Shown: positions 7,601 to 15,680, numbered from the stretch's first letter. The stretch is 32,440 nucleotides of DNA from JAMLGJ01 sp047972145 (GCA_047972145.1 JBKEAI010000114.1:1-32440), one strand, 5' to 3'. Notes: a model not told the origin generated them from the letters alone. Numbers and translations are program-made.

Positions 7601-7625
7601 GTAAAGTGACGCACATGTCAGAAAC
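7601..7625 (+). promoter_or_regulatory. Leaderless-type promoter/start segment, near-copy of the one at 12000-12024
   Basis: GTAAAGTGAC, two variable bases (GC), then ACATGTCAGAAAC. A TAAAGT -10-like hexamer lies exactly 7 nt before the ATG at 7615, so transcription would start at or near the A. The same 25 nt with only the two variable bases changed occurs on the other strand ahead of the SDR gene. Some similarity (GACCGAC) continues further upstream. Confidence 0.6.
7607..7620. promoter_or_regulatory. Operator candidate, site 1 (TGAC-N6-GTCA)
   Basis: TGACGCACATGTCA, an inverted repeat with TGAC/GTCA arms, lies between the divergent dioxygenase and P450 genes and overlaps the ATG at 7615. 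It is one of six such sites in the promoter regions of the island. Confidence 0.65.
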
Positions 7626-7713
7626 GTGGCGGGGGGCTCCACACCGATGGCGGTGCCATCGGTTGGGGATCGGTTGCTGCGGCCCGGTTTCGAGTCGATT
7701 CGAGGAACGGTGA
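7615..7713 (+). CDS. Possible 32-residue leader peptide before the P450 gene
   Basis: ATG at 7615 opens a 32-codon frame (MSETWRGAPHRW at the start, ending FEER) whose TGA at 7711-7713 overlaps the P450 ATG at 7713. Its first four codons match the SDR start (MSET), and its promoter segment is nearly identical to the SDR promoter. It may be a translated leader that couples to the P450 gene, or a decayed former gene start. No domain is recognisable. Confidence 0.35.
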   Translation: MSETWRGAPHRWRCHRLGIGCCGPVSSRFEER

Positions 7714-8930
7714 TGGACCCACGCGATGCGGTGATGCCCGAGACGGGGGAAGCCAACCCCTACCTACCCTGGGTGGCGGCAGACCCTGTGCCGTTCTACG
7801 ACCGGCTGCGCAACGAGTGTCCGGTGGCCGCGATGGAGGGGTTGGGAGAGGGGACCCACATCATCAGCCGCTACGAGGATGTGCGCTCCGCTCTGCGCAA
7901 CCCCGAGGTGTTCAGCTCCAACCTGGTGACCGTCGACATCGGTCAGCACCGGCCACTCATCCCGTTGCAGGTCGACCCACCGGAGCACGCCACCTACCGC
8001 AGGGTGATCGACCCGACACTCGGACCCTATGAGGTCGCCGCGATGGAACCGCGTGTGCGCCAGGTGGTCGGCGAGGTCATGGACCGCTTCATCGAGCGCG
8101 GCTCGGTTGACGCACACGCCGAGTTCACAGTTCCACTGCCGTGTCAGGTGTTCCTCGAGATCACCGACCTGCCGATAGACAAGCTGTCTACGTTCCTGCA
8201 CTGGAAGGACGAGATCATCCGCCCCGGAGGTGGCCTGCTCGACGGCGACGAGGCCACCGCGCACCGCCATGCCGCGGGTCGGGAGGTCTACGAGTTCTTC
8301 GAGGGGGTGCTCGAGGAACGTCGCGACAACCTCGGCGACGACCTGATCAGCCGCTTCCTCACCACCGAGACCGACGGTCGCACGATGTCCCACGAAGAGA
8401 TGCTCGACATCTGCTTCCTGTTCATCCTCGCCGGGCTCGACACGGTCACCTCCACCCTCGACTGCTCGCTCGCCTACCTGGCCCAACATCCCGAGCATCG
8501 CCAGGCCCTGGTGGATGACCCGTCGTCGAGCGCTGATGTGGTCGAGGAGCTGCTGCGCCGGGAGACCCCTGTGATGCAGATCGTGCGCAAGGTGTCCGAA
8601 CCGATCGAGATGCACGGTGTGCAGATGAAACCCGGCGACACCGCGATCATCATGTTGGGCTCGGCCAACACCGACCCCGGGGAGTTCGGAACGGACGCGG
8701 GCGACTTCAACCACCAGCGCGAGGTGAACCGGCACCTGTCCTTCGGAGCCGGTCCGCACCGCTGCCTCGGTTCGCACCTCGCCCGCTTGGAACTTCAGGT
8801 CGCGCTCGAGGAATGGCACCGGCGGATCCCCGACTACCAGCTCGCCGAGGGCGCTGAGCTCAGCTACTCACCGGGTATCCGCGAGATAGAGGCCATGCCG
8901 CTGGTGTTCCCCGTCCCGAGCGTCCCCTGA
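7713..8930 (+). CDS. Cytochrome P450 (first)
   Basis: A 405-residue soluble bacterial P450. Conserved parts are the I-helix oxygen-activation motif AGLDT (240-244), the K-helix ExxR in EELLR (278-282) and the heme loop FGAGPHRCLGSHLA with Cys351 as thiolate ligand. It would hydroxylate a lipid or terpenoid-like substrate using electrons from the ferredoxin encoded 8 nt downstream. The ATG at 7713 is supported by GAGG 7 nt upstream and by similarity beginning after it. A GTG at 7626 in the same frame has no ribosome site. The candidate operator at 7607-7620 lies about 100 nt upstream. I cannot assign a CYP family. Confidence 0.93.
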   Translation: MDPRDAVMPETGEANPYLPWVAADPVPFYDRLRNECPVAAMEGLGEGTHIISRYEDVRSALRNPEVFSSNLVTVDIGQHRPLIPLQVDPPEHATYRRVIDPTLGPYEVAAMEPRVRQVVGEVMDRFIERGSVDAHAEFTVPLPCQVFLEITDLPIDKLSTFLHWKDEIIRPGGGLLDGDEATAHRHAAGREVYEFFEGVLEERRDNLGDDLISRFLTTETDGRTMSHEEMLDICFLFILAGLDTVTSTLDCSLAYLAQHPEHRQALVDDPSSSADVVEELLRRETPVMQIVRKVSEPIEMHGVQMKPGDTAIIMLGSANTDPGEFGTDAGDFNHQREVNRHLSFGAGPHRCLGSHLARLELQVALEEWHRRIPDYQLAEGAELSYSPGIREIEAMPLVFPVPSVP

Positions 8931-8938
8931 GGTTGGCC

Positions 8939-9130
8939 GTGCGCATCAAGTTCGATCCCGCTGTCTGTGTCGGCCACGGCCGGTGCTACGTGCTCGACCC
9001 CGAGCACTTCGCACCCGATGACCTCGGGCACTGCGAGGTGATCTCCGCCGAGGTGTCCGAGGAATCCGCTGAGCGCACCAGACGCGCGGTGCAGGCCTGC
9101 CCGGAGGGCGCTCTCACCCTCGAGGACTGA
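8939..9130 (+). CDS. 3Fe-4S ferredoxin, P450 redox partner
   Basis: A 63-residue ferredoxin. The cluster motif is CVGHGRC (Cys10 and Cys16, with His13 where a fourth cysteine would sit) and Cys54 before Pro (QACPEGAL), the pattern of [3Fe-4S] ferredoxins that feed electrons to bacterial P450s. The gene starts 8 nt after the P450 stop, so the pair is an operon. GTG 8939 is preferred because TGAGG lies 5 nt upstream; a TTG at 8933 is the alternative. No ferredoxin reductase is encoded in the window. Confidence 0.88.
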   Translation: MRIKFDPAVCVGHGRCYVLDPEHFAPDDLGHCEVISAEVSEESAERTRRAVQACPEGALTLED

Positions 9131-9143
9131 CCGTCCGCTCAAC

Positions 9144-9195
9144 CTCTTGGGCACCCAGCCGCTCTTGGGCACCGGCCGCTCTTGGGTACCGGCCG
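9144..9195. repeat. 17-18-bp tandem repeat in a convergent gap
   Basis: Three units: CTCTTGGGCACCCAGCCG (9144-9161), CTCTTGGGCACCGGCCG (9162-9178) and CTCTTGGGTACCGGCCG (9179-9195). They fill nearly the whole gap between the ferredoxin stop and the amine oxidase stop at 9198. Confidence 0.88.
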
Positions 9196-9197
9196 CT

Positions 9198-11147
9198 TCA
9201 GTGCTCTTCGCAACCCGGGTCGTGGCACTCGCCAGGCGGCGACGGAGCCACGTCGAGCGCGGGGTTGCCCTCGAAGAAGCCGTAGGGGCTCAAGACGAAC
9301 CCGGTGTACTCCACCGGCATCACCGGCCAGTCCTCGGGGCGCGGTAGGTGGGTGATCCCGAAGGAGTACCACAACACGACGTCCTCGCCGTCGAGATCGC
9401 GGTCGGCCTCGGTCCACTCGGGTAGCCCGGCACCGCCGGCATGCTGGTTGGGGAAGTCGCCCGCGGCGCGCTGTTCGGCGGGTTCGTATGGCGTGACCCA
9501 CAGGTTGTGGCGAGCGAAGCCTGCGCGCTTGCCCACCGACGACTCCGGATGTGCGAGCAGCGTCGGCGTCGACATGGTCGGCACGAGCTTGTAGCCGACC
9601 GGATTGCCGACATGGTTGATCCGGTCGGGGTTGACCACCCGCCAGGAGCGGCTCATCTTCGGTTCGGTGTCGCGCTGGGCTTTGGACTCGCGGTCGAGCA
9701 CGGTGACCTTGGGGCGGAACGCGTTGCCCCAGGGGTTGTCGGGGCCCATCGGAAGCACCTCGGCCTCGACCTCCTCGACACGGTTGGCGGTGCCGTCGAT
9801 GTCGAGGTCCAAGCGGGCACAGAACATGTGCTGGTGCACCGGTGCGACCAGGCCCGGGCCGATCGGATTCGAGAACGGCGTGGAGGTACCGGGCGGCACC
9901 GCCTGGGTGGCGAGGATTCCGGTGAGCTTCACCTCGAGTTGGATGTTGCCGTCGAGGTACAGGTACCAGAAGAAGCCGTACTCGTAGTTGCCGACGGTCG
10001 CGATGTGGCTGATCACGAGCCGGCGGCTGCGGCGCACCTCGGAGCGGCCGGTGTGCAGGTCGACGTGCTTCCAGCCGATCCCGAAGTCCTCCTCGTGCAT
10101 GCAGATCGCGTTGGGGATCACCCACGGTTCACCCTGTTCGCTGGCCATCGTGACGTCGGTGTAGTGGATGACCCCCAGACAGTCACACCCGAGTGTGAGG
10201 GGTTGGGTCATGCGCCCGAGGCCCCACTCGCCGGCATCGAACGCGTTCTTCCAGCCGTGTAGCTCGCCGGGGTCGCCGTAGGGCACCACCATCTCCGAGA
10301 TCGACCCCCGGTGCATCACCGAGCGCCTGCGTTCGGTGCCATCGGGCGCGGTGTCGGTGTAGTCGACCTGGTGCAGCACCAGGCCCTCGTATGGGTCCCA
10401 GCCGAGGCGCAGCGACCACTTCTGCCAGCTCACGAGGTTGTCCTCGACGGTGAAGCTGGCACCCTCGGGCTGGGTTATCGAGATGGGGCGCAGGTCGGTG
10501 CGCATCGCGCCGAGGTGTTCGGGGGTGTAGCGCGCACCCTGGGTCGGCAACGGCACCGGATCGGTACCCGGCGGCGCGTGGTCGATCACCTCCAGTACCT
10601 CTCCGGTGCCCAGGTCCGCGTGCACGATGAGCCCCTCGATCGGTCGTGCGTAGGGGTTGTCGTCCTCGCTGTCGCGCAGAAACGAGATGCACCGGGCGAC
10701 CCGGCGTCCCTCCTCGACGCCGTAGCCGAACGAACCAGCGGGCCAGGGGTCGATCTGTACGTGGGTGAGGTCGGTGATGCCGCGCCGCTCGAGGGCGGCG
10801 AGGTACTCGGGGTGCTCGTGGCAGGCGACGATCACGTGCAACGACTCGCCCATGAGCAAGGTCGGCCGCATGCCCTCGATCACGATGCGTTCGATGATCG
10901 AGCGTTCGGTCACCGAGATGACGAAGCGCACCATCGTGAGCTCGGGGCCGGGAACCACGAGTGCGTCCAGCCTGCGGTCGAGCGGATCACCCGGTGACCA
11001 GGCTGCCAGCTTCTCCTTGGTGGGTTCCGCCAGGTTGATGTGCACCACCGAGGCACCCTCGGGCAGCTCGCCCGCTTCGTCGAGCACCTCGCGGGCGGTG
11101 GTGACCTCCTCGGCGGTGAGCAGGGAAAGTGGGTGGGTGGGGGTCAT
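9198..11147 (-). CDS. Copper-containing primary-amine oxidase
   Basis: A 649-residue topaquinone amine oxidase, which converts a primary amine to an aldehyde, ammonia and H2O2. The cofactor motif is VGNYEYG with Tyr388 as topaquinone precursor. Copper ligands are His438 and His440 (VHQHMF) and His600 (GITHLPRPED). The catalytic base is Asp304 in FDAGEWG, 84 residues before the Tyr, as in Arthrobacter phenylethylamine oxidase. No signal peptide is visible, so the enzyme is probably cytosolic. The ATG at 11147 has GGAGGTG upstream and overlaps the SDR stop as ATGA, so it is translated together with the SDR. The aldehyde could go to the SDR or to the aldehyde dehydrogenase at 14136. Confidence 0.93.
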   Translation of the reverse strand: MTPTHPLSLLTAEEVTTAREVLDEAGELPEGASVVHINLAEPTKEKLAAWSPGDPLDRRLDALVVPGPELTMVRFVISVTERSIIERIVIEGMRPTLLMGESLHVIVACHEHPEYLAALERRGITDLTHVQIDPWPAGSFGYGVEEGRRVARCISFLRDSEDDNPYARPIEGLIVHADLGTGEVLEVIDHAPPGTDPVPLPTQGARYTPEHLGAMRTDLRPISITQPEGASFTVEDNLVSWQKWSLRLGWDPYEGLVLHQVDYTDTAPDGTERRRSVMHRGSISEMVVPYGDPGELHGWKNAFDAGEWGLGRMTQPLTLGCDCLGVIHYTDVTMASEQGEPWVIPNAICMHEEDFGIGWKHVDLHTGRSEVRRSRRLVISHIATVGNYEYGFFWYLYLDGNIQLEVKLTGILATQAVPPGTSTPFSNPIGPGLVAPVHQHMFCARLDLDIDGTANRVEEVEAEVLPMGPDNPWGNAFRPKVTVLDRESKAQRDTEPKMSRSWRVVNPDRINHVGNPVGYKLVPTMSTPTLLAHPESSVGKRAGFARHNLWVTPYEPAEQRAAGDFPNQHAGGAGLPEWTEADRDLDGEDVVLWYSFGITHLPRPEDWPVMPVEYTGFVLSPYGFFEGNPALDVAPSPPGECHDPGCEEH

Positions 11148-12010
11148 GTGGTCACCTCCGGGCTTGTAGGTCGCGCCAGGCCGAGTGTGTCGATGCGTTC
11201 GATCGCGTACTCCGACGCCCCCGAGAGGAAGCCGTCGAGGTTGTCCGCCTTGACCGGTAGGATCCCCCTGAACCAATCGGGCACGTAGGTCTCGGCCGCA
11301 CCGGTGCTGAGTGCGTCGAGTACCGCATCCATGATCGCGTCGGGTTCCAGTGGCTCGATGTCGCTCAGCGGCGGGTCGTTGTCGGGCAGTTCGAACAACG
11401 CCGTGTTGAGCACACCGGGTTGCACGACATGCACCCCGACAGGGGTGCCCGCGACGCCAAGGTCGACCCGCAGGCTCTCCGCGTACGCGCTCAGCGCAGC
11501 CTTGGATGCGGCGTACACGGCCTCACTCGGAGGTGCGAGGCGTGCTGCGACCGACCCGATCATCACCACGTGGCCGCGGCTGGCAGCCAGGGTCCCCAGC
11601 AGCGCGTTCGTGAGGCGGATCGGTGACTCGACGTTGAGTCGCAGGACGTCGGTGATCTCGTCGGGGCGGTGTTGCCAGGCCCAGCGGCGCTTGGGCATCC
11701 CCGCGTTGTTTACCAACAGGTCGAGCCCACCCATCTCCGCGGTGACCTCCGAGGCGAACCTCTCGAGGTTGTCCAGGTCGGCGAGGTCCACGGTCCACGC
11801 ACGGCTCTCGGGGGAGGATTCCCTGACGTGCTGGAGCACCTCGTCGAGGCGGTCGGCGCTCCTCGCGCACAGCCCCACGATCGCGCCCCGCTGCGCGAGG
11901 CCTTGCGCGAGGGCGGCTCCCAGACCCGAGGAGGAACCGGTGATCAGCACCTTCGCCCCGTCAGGATCGAACGGCCTGGCCGACAGTGTCTCTGTCGAGG
12001 TTTCTGACAT
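11144..12010 (-). CDS. Short-chain dehydrogenase/reductase
   Basis: A 288-residue classical SDR. It has the NAD(P) motif TGSSSGLG (24-31), NNAG (101-104), Ser153 in MIGSVA and the catalytic pair Tyr166 and Lys170 (VYAASK). It would interconvert an alcohol and a ketone or aldehyde. The C-terminal residues overlap the amine oxidase start by 4 nt, implying that both work on the same substrate flow. The start at ATG 12010 has no Shine-Dalgarno sequence; TAAAGT lies 7 nt upstream, so the message is probably leaderless. The candidate operator 12005-12018 overlaps the start codon. Confidence 0.9.
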   Translation of the reverse strand: MSETSTETLSARPFDPDGAKVLITGSSSGLGAALAQGLAQRGAIVGLCARSADRLDEVLQHVRESSPESRAWTVDLADLDNLERFASEVTAEMGGLDLLVNNAGMPKRRWAWQHRPDEITDVLRLNVESPIRLTNALLGTLAASRGHVVMIGSVAARLAPPSEAVYAASKAALSAYAESLRVDLGVAGTPVGVHVVQPGVLNTALFELPDNDPPLSDIEPLEPDAIMDAVLDALSTGAAETYVPDWFRGILPVKADNLDGFLSGASEYAIERIDTLGLARPTSPEVTT

Positions 12011-12024
12011 GTATGTCACTTTAC
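12000..12024 (-). promoter_or_regulatory. Leaderless-type promoter/start segment of the SDR operon
   Basis: Read on the minus strand this is GTAAAGTGAC, two variable bases (AT), then ACATGTCAGAAAC. It is identical at 23 of 25 positions to 7601-7625. TAAAGT is 7 nt before the SDR ATG. No -35-like hexamer is obvious. Confidence 0.6.
12005..12018. promoter_or_regulatory. Operator candidate, site 2 (TGAC-N6-GTCA)
   Basis: TGACATGTATGTCA, with perfectly matching 6-bp arms TGACAT/ATGTCA. It covers the start codon of the SDR gene, a position where a bound protein would block a leaderless promoter. Confidence 0.7.
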
Positions 12025-12063
12025 GTAGTAGGTCGGTCGGGCGGGGGGTTGAATCAGCGTGAT

Positions 12064-12078
12064 CGCGTTGGCAACGCG
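12064..12078. terminator. Short hairpin between the MDR and SDR genes
   Basis: CGCGTT-GGC-AACGCG can form a 6-bp stem with a 3-nt loop. It lies 42 nt after the stop codon of the upstream reductase gene (minus strand). There is no T-tract, so either a weak terminator or a protein site is possible. Confidence 0.3.
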
Positions 12079-12119
12079 CCGGCGGCCTTGATGTGGCACT
12101 GGCCTGATGGAGGACTCGC

Positions 12120-13109
12120 TCACCGCACCTCGAACACGACCCGTCCGCGGACCTGCCCGTCGAGCATCTGTTGGGCAAGTCCGGGCGCATCCGAAAGTGG
12201 GCGGGTGTCGGTGATCGCCTCGAGCTTGGAGATGTCCAGGTCGCTCGCCAGACGCTCCCAGGCCTCCATGCGCGCGGGCCGCGGTGCCATCACGCTGTCG
12301 ACACCCACCAGGGTGACCCCTCGCAGGATGAACGGCGCCACCGACGCCGGCAGGTCCATTCCCTGCGCGAGGCCACACGCGGCGACGGTTCCCCCGTACC
12401 TGGTACCGGCTAGCACGTTGGCGAGCGTGTGGCTACCGACGCAGTCGACCGCCGATCCCCAACGCTCCTTGCCGAGCGGGCGACCAGGTTCGGACAGCTC
12501 TGTGCGATCCAGGATCTCGGTCGCACCGAGGCCCCGCAGGTACTCGGCCTCCTCCGCGCGGCCCGTCGATGCGATCACCTCGTGGCCCAGCCCCGCGAGC
12601 AGTGCCACCGCGACGCTTCCGACCCCGCCGGCAGCACCGGTGACCAGCACCGGGGCGTCACCGGGGTTGATGCCCCGGCCTTCGAGTGCGAGCACGCACA
12701 ACATGGCGGTGTACCCGGCGGTGCCGATCGCCATCGCCTGGGCCGGGGAGAACACCCGGGGTAGGGGTACCAGCCATTCTCCGGGCACCCGTGCGCGCTC
12801 GGAGTAGCCGCCCCAGTGGGTCTCGCCGACACCCCAACCGTTGAGCACCACGGCGTCGCCGGTGCCCAGGCCCTCGTGGTCGGTGGACTCCACCGTGCCC
12901 ACGAAGTCGATCCCCGGCACCATCGGCCAATGGCGCACCACCGGCGACGAACCGGTGAGCGCGAGCGCGTCCTTGTAGTTGATCGTGCTGTGGGACACAC
13001 CGATGGTCGTGTCGCCCTCCATCAGGTCGCCGTCGTCGATCTCGGTCCACGCGAGCTGCTGGTCCTGACCCTCTTCGCGGGTGAGCAGGAAGGCGGAGAA
13101 GCTGGACAT
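12120..13109 (-). CDS. acuI: MDR-family NADPH reductase, AcuI/YhdH type
   Basis: A 329-residue zinc-free medium-chain reductase. INYKDALALTG (43-53) and VPGIDFVGTV (64-73) are typical of the AcuI/YhdH/YhfP group, which includes acryloyl-CoA reductase. The nucleotide site is TGAAGGVGS (157-165), and STGR (181-184) would favour NADPH. It may reduce a 2-enoyl-CoA such as acryloyl-CoA, a step useful for removing three-carbon units. It is divergent from the hydratase operon. The ATG at 13109 is preceded by a G-rich stretch about 10 nt upstream. The family is certain; the substrate and symbol are inferred. Confidence 0.82.
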   Translation of the reverse strand: MSSFSAFLLTREEGQDQQLAWTEIDDGDLMEGDTTIGVSHSTINYKDALALTGSSPVVRHWPMVPGIDFVGTVESTDHEGLGTGDAVVLNGWGVGETHWGGYSERARVPGEWLVPLPRVFSPAQAMAIGTAGYTAMLCVLALEGRGINPGDAPVLVTGAAGGVGSVAVALLAGLGHEVIASTGRAEEAEYLRGLGATEILDRTELSEPGRPLGKERWGSAVDCVGSHTLANVLAGTRYGGTVAACGLAQGMDLPASVAPFILRGVTLVGVDSVMAPRPARMEAWERLASDLDISKLEAITDTRPLSDAPGLAQQMLDGQVRGRVVFEVR

Positions 13110-13165
13110 GGTTGCGGAACCCCCATGGTTCGACCGGCCGGGGATGCCCGGTGCCGGGACCGGAA

Positions 13166-13185
13166 CTAGTGTGACCTGACACTAG
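13166..13185. promoter_or_regulatory. Perfect 7-N6-7 inverted repeat overlapping operator site 3
   Basis: CTAGTGT, six bases, ACACTAG. It overlaps the TGAC-N6-GTCA site at 13177-13190, so two palindromes share the same DNA between the divergent reductase and hydratase genes. It could serve a second regulator or a second dimer. Confidence 0.55.
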
Positions 13186-13190
13186 CGTCA
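13177..13190. promoter_or_regulatory. Operator candidate, site 3 (TGAC-N6-GTCA)
   Basis: TGACACTAGCGTCA, 43 nt before the hydratase ATG and 67 nt before the divergent reductase start. It could control either or both operons. A TAGTGT hexamer just upstream (13167-13172) is a possible -10. Confidence 0.65.
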
Positions 13191-13233
13191 TGTTTCTGGA
13201 TGACCTCAACCTGGACGACATCAACGGAGCACC

Positions 13234-14136
13234 ATGTCTGACTACGAGTTCCTGCAATACGAAACCCACGACGACGGGCGGATCGTGAGGATCCTGCTGG
13301 ATCGCCCCGATGCGCGCAACGCGCAGAACCGCGGGATGCTCGTGGAGCTCGACGACGCGTTCATGCGTGCCGAGGGCGACGACGAATGCAGGGTGGTGAT
13401 CCTCGGGGGTACCGGTCCGATGTTCTCCTCGGGCCACGACATGGGTTCGCCGCTCGCGCGCGAGGAGTACGTCAACCACCCGACCTTCCAGATGAACGGC
13501 GGTACCCGCGAGGGCGCCGAGCGGCTGATGCTCGGCGAGTGGCACTACTTCTTCCAGAACACGCTGCGCTGGCGCAACCTGCGCAAGATCACGATCGCCC
13601 AGATGCATGGCCCGGTGTACTCCGCCGGGCTCATGTTGATGTGGGCGTGCGATTTGATCGTGGGTTCCGAGGACGTGACCTTCGCCGATGTGGTCGGCAC
13701 CAGGCTGGGCATGTGCGGCCTGGAGTACTTCGGTCACCCGTGGGAGTTCGGGCCCCGCAAGGCCAAGGAGCTCCTGCTGACCGGCGACAGCATCGACATC
13801 GACGAGGCCCACCGCCTCGGCATGGTCTCCAAGGTGTTCCCCCGCGACGAGCTCGAGGACAGCACCCTGGAGTTCGCCCGACGCATCGCCGCAGTGCCCA
13901 CGATGGCCGCGCTGATGATCAAGGAGTCGGTCAACCAGACCGTCGACAACCAGGGCTTCACCAACGCGCTGAACGCCTGTTTCAGCATGCACCAGCTCAA
14001 CCACTCGCACTGGGCCCAGATCCACGACGACGGCTGGGCCGCGGCCAGCGAGAGCGACGGCGTGCCCCCGTGGAAGGAGGCCCCGCCAATCGTGCCCGCG
14101 GAGAAGAACACCGTGCGAGCGGACGAGGCCCGCTGA
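13234..14136 (+). CDS. Enoyl-CoA hydratase/isomerase family protein
   Basis: A 300-residue crotonase-fold protein. The oxyanion-hole segments are MFSSGHDM (63-70) and HGPVYSAG (125-132). The usual catalytic glutamate region reads FADVVGTRLGM, so the residue normally Glu may be Asp or shifted; the reaction (hydration, isomerisation or other) is not certain. The C-terminus is about 35 residues longer than a typical hydratase and is rich in Trp, Glu and Pro. It is the first gene of an operon whose stop overlaps the next start (TGATG). The context suggests a beta-oxidation step on the island substrate. Confidence 0.87.
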   Translation: MSDYEFLQYETHDDGRIVRILLDRPDARNAQNRGMLVELDDAFMRAEGDDECRVVILGGTGPMFSSGHDMGSPLAREEYVNHPTFQMNGGTREGAERLMLGEWHYFFQNTLRWRNLRKITIAQMHGPVYSAGLMLMWACDLIVGSEDVTFADVVGTRLGMCGLEYFGHPWEFGPRKAKELLLTGDSIDIDEAHRLGMVSKVFPRDELEDSTLEFARRIAAVPTMAALMIKESVNQTVDNQGFTNALNACFSMHQLNHSHWAQIHDDGWAAASESDGVPPWKEAPPIVPAEKNTVRADEAR

Positions 14137-15623
14137 TGGCCGACCAGGCCGGTGAGCGACGCCTGCTGATCGACGGCAAGCTCGTCGAAGCTTCGAGTGG
14201 GGCCACCTTCGACAACGTGAACCCGGCCACCGAAGAGGTCATCGGGGTGGTCGCGGACGGCACCAACCAGGACATGGAACGCGCCGTGGCGGCGGCGCGT
14301 TCCGCGTTCGACAACACCACCTGGGCCACCGACCACGAGTTCCGCAAGTCGTGCATCCTCCAACTCCAGGCGGCGCTCGAAGCAGAGTTGGAGGATCTGC
14401 GTGCGGAGCTGATCTCCGAGGTGGGCTGCCCGATGCTCACCACCTCGGGACCCCAGCTCGAGATCCCGCTCGCCGACGGGCTGCGCTGGCCCGCGGCGAT
14501 GATCGACGAGTTCCCGTGGCGCCGCTCGATCGGGGCGAGGGATCCCTTCGGGTTCGGTTCGTTCACCGAACGCGAGGTGTGGAAGGAACCCGTCGGGGTG
14601 GTCGGGATGATCGTGCCGTGGAACTTCCCGATCGAGATCATCCTCAACAAGTTGGGCCCGGTCCTCGCGATGGGCAACACGTGTGTGATCAAGCCGGCAC
14701 CCGACACGCCGTTCAACGCCACCAGGATCGGCCGCCTGGTCGCCGAGCAGACCGACATACCCGCCGGGGTGGTCAACGTAGTGGCGTCGTCGGACCACCT
14801 CGTAGGTGAGGTGCTCTCGACGTCCCCGCTGGTCGACATGGTGGCGTTCACCGGTTCCACCAAGACCGGCCAGCGGATCATGGCCGCAGCCGCGCCGTCG
14901 CTCAAGAGCGTGTTCCTGGAGCTCGGTGGCAAGTCGGTGAACCTGCTGCTCGACGACGCCGACATCGCCGCAGGTGCGGGCACCGCGGTGTTCACGAGCT
15001 GCTTCCACGCGGGCCAGGGTTGCGCGATCCCGACCCGGTTGCTGGTGCCCAACTCGCACTACGACGAGGCGATCGACGCCGCGGTCGAAGCGGCCGCGGG
15101 CCTCGTGTGTGGCGACCCGATGGATCCGTCGACCTTCGTGGGTCCGGTCATCTCCGCCCGTCAACGCGAGCGTGTGCTCGGCTACATCGACGCCGGTCGC
15201 TCAGAGGGGGCGAGGGTCGTCGCGGGTGGGGGTGTCCCCGAGGACCAGCCGAAGGGCTTCTTCGTTGAGCCGACCGTGTTCGCCGGGGTGGACAACTCGA
15301 TGACGATCGCCCGCGAGGAGATATTCGGACCGGTGCTGGCGGTGATCGGCTACGAAAGCGAAGAGGACGCGATAGCGATCTCCAACGACAGCCCCTACGG
15401 GTTGTCGGGGATGGTCACCTCCGCTGACCTCGAACGTGCGAAGGCTGTTGCCGCACGAATCCGCACCGGCACCCTCGGCATCAACGGGGGTATCTGGTAT
15501 GGCGCGGATGCGCCCTTCGGCGGCTACAAGCAGTCGGGCATCGGTCGCCAGTGCGGTATCGAGGGCCTCGAGATGTTCACAGAGACCAAGACGGTCGGTT
15601 GGCCCGTCGAGAGCGAGAGCTGA
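14136..15623 (+). CDS. Aldehyde dehydrogenase family protein
   Basis: A 495-residue NAD(P)-dependent aldehyde dehydrogenase. Key residues are PWNFP (161-165, Asn163), Lys186 for cofactor binding, Glu262 in LELGGKS as the general base and Cys296 in AGQGC as the nucleophile. The length is normal and all catalytic residues are present. The ATG at 14136 shares its A with the preceding stop. It could oxidise the aldehyde released by the amine oxidase, or one formed after P450 hydroxylation, to an acid for CoA transfer by the next gene. That link is inferred from context. Confidence 0.93.
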   Translation: MADQAGERRLLIDGKLVEASSGATFDNVNPATEEVIGVVADGTNQDMERAVAAARSAFDNTTWATDHEFRKSCILQLQAALEAELEDLRAELISEVGCPMLTTSGPQLEIPLADGLRWPAAMIDEFPWRRSIGARDPFGFGSFTEREVWKEPVGVVGMIVPWNFPIEIILNKLGPVLAMGNTCVIKPAPDTPFNATRIGRLVAEQTDIPAGVVNVVASSDHLVGEVLSTSPLVDMVAFTGSTKTGQRIMAAAAPSLKSVFLELGGKSVNLLLDDADIAAGAGTAVFTSCFHAGQGCAIPTRLLVPNSHYDEAIDAAVEAAAGLVCGDPMDPSTFVGPVISARQRERVLGYIDAGRSEGARVVAGGGVPEDQPKGFFVEPTVFAGVDNSMTIAREEIFGPVLAVIGYESEEDAIAISNDSPYGLSGMVTSADLERAKAVAARIRTGTLGINGGIWYGADAPFGGYKQSGIGRQCGIEGLEMFTETKTVGWPVESES

Positions 15624-15639
15624 CCCCGACCGCAACGGC

Positions 15640-15671
15640 CCGGCACAACAAGCAGCCGGCACAAAAAGCAG
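15640..15671. repeat. 16-bp tandem duplication between ALDH and CoA-transferase genes
   Basis: CCGGCACAACAAGCAG (15640-15655) is followed by CCGGCACAAAAAGCAG (15656-15671). The second copy runs into the GGGAG ribosome site of the CoA-transferase gene, so the spacer grew by duplication. Confidence 0.85.
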
Positions 15672-15680
15672 GGAGCACCC

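Noticed and set aside
7626..7712. Upstream GTG start for the first P450
   Set aside because: There is no ribosome site, and the added residues do not look like P450 sequence. ATG 7713 has GAGG at good spacing.
9441..10997. Plus-strand frames antisense to the amine oxidase
   Set aside because: They are shadows of a gene with all topaquinone and copper residues in place.
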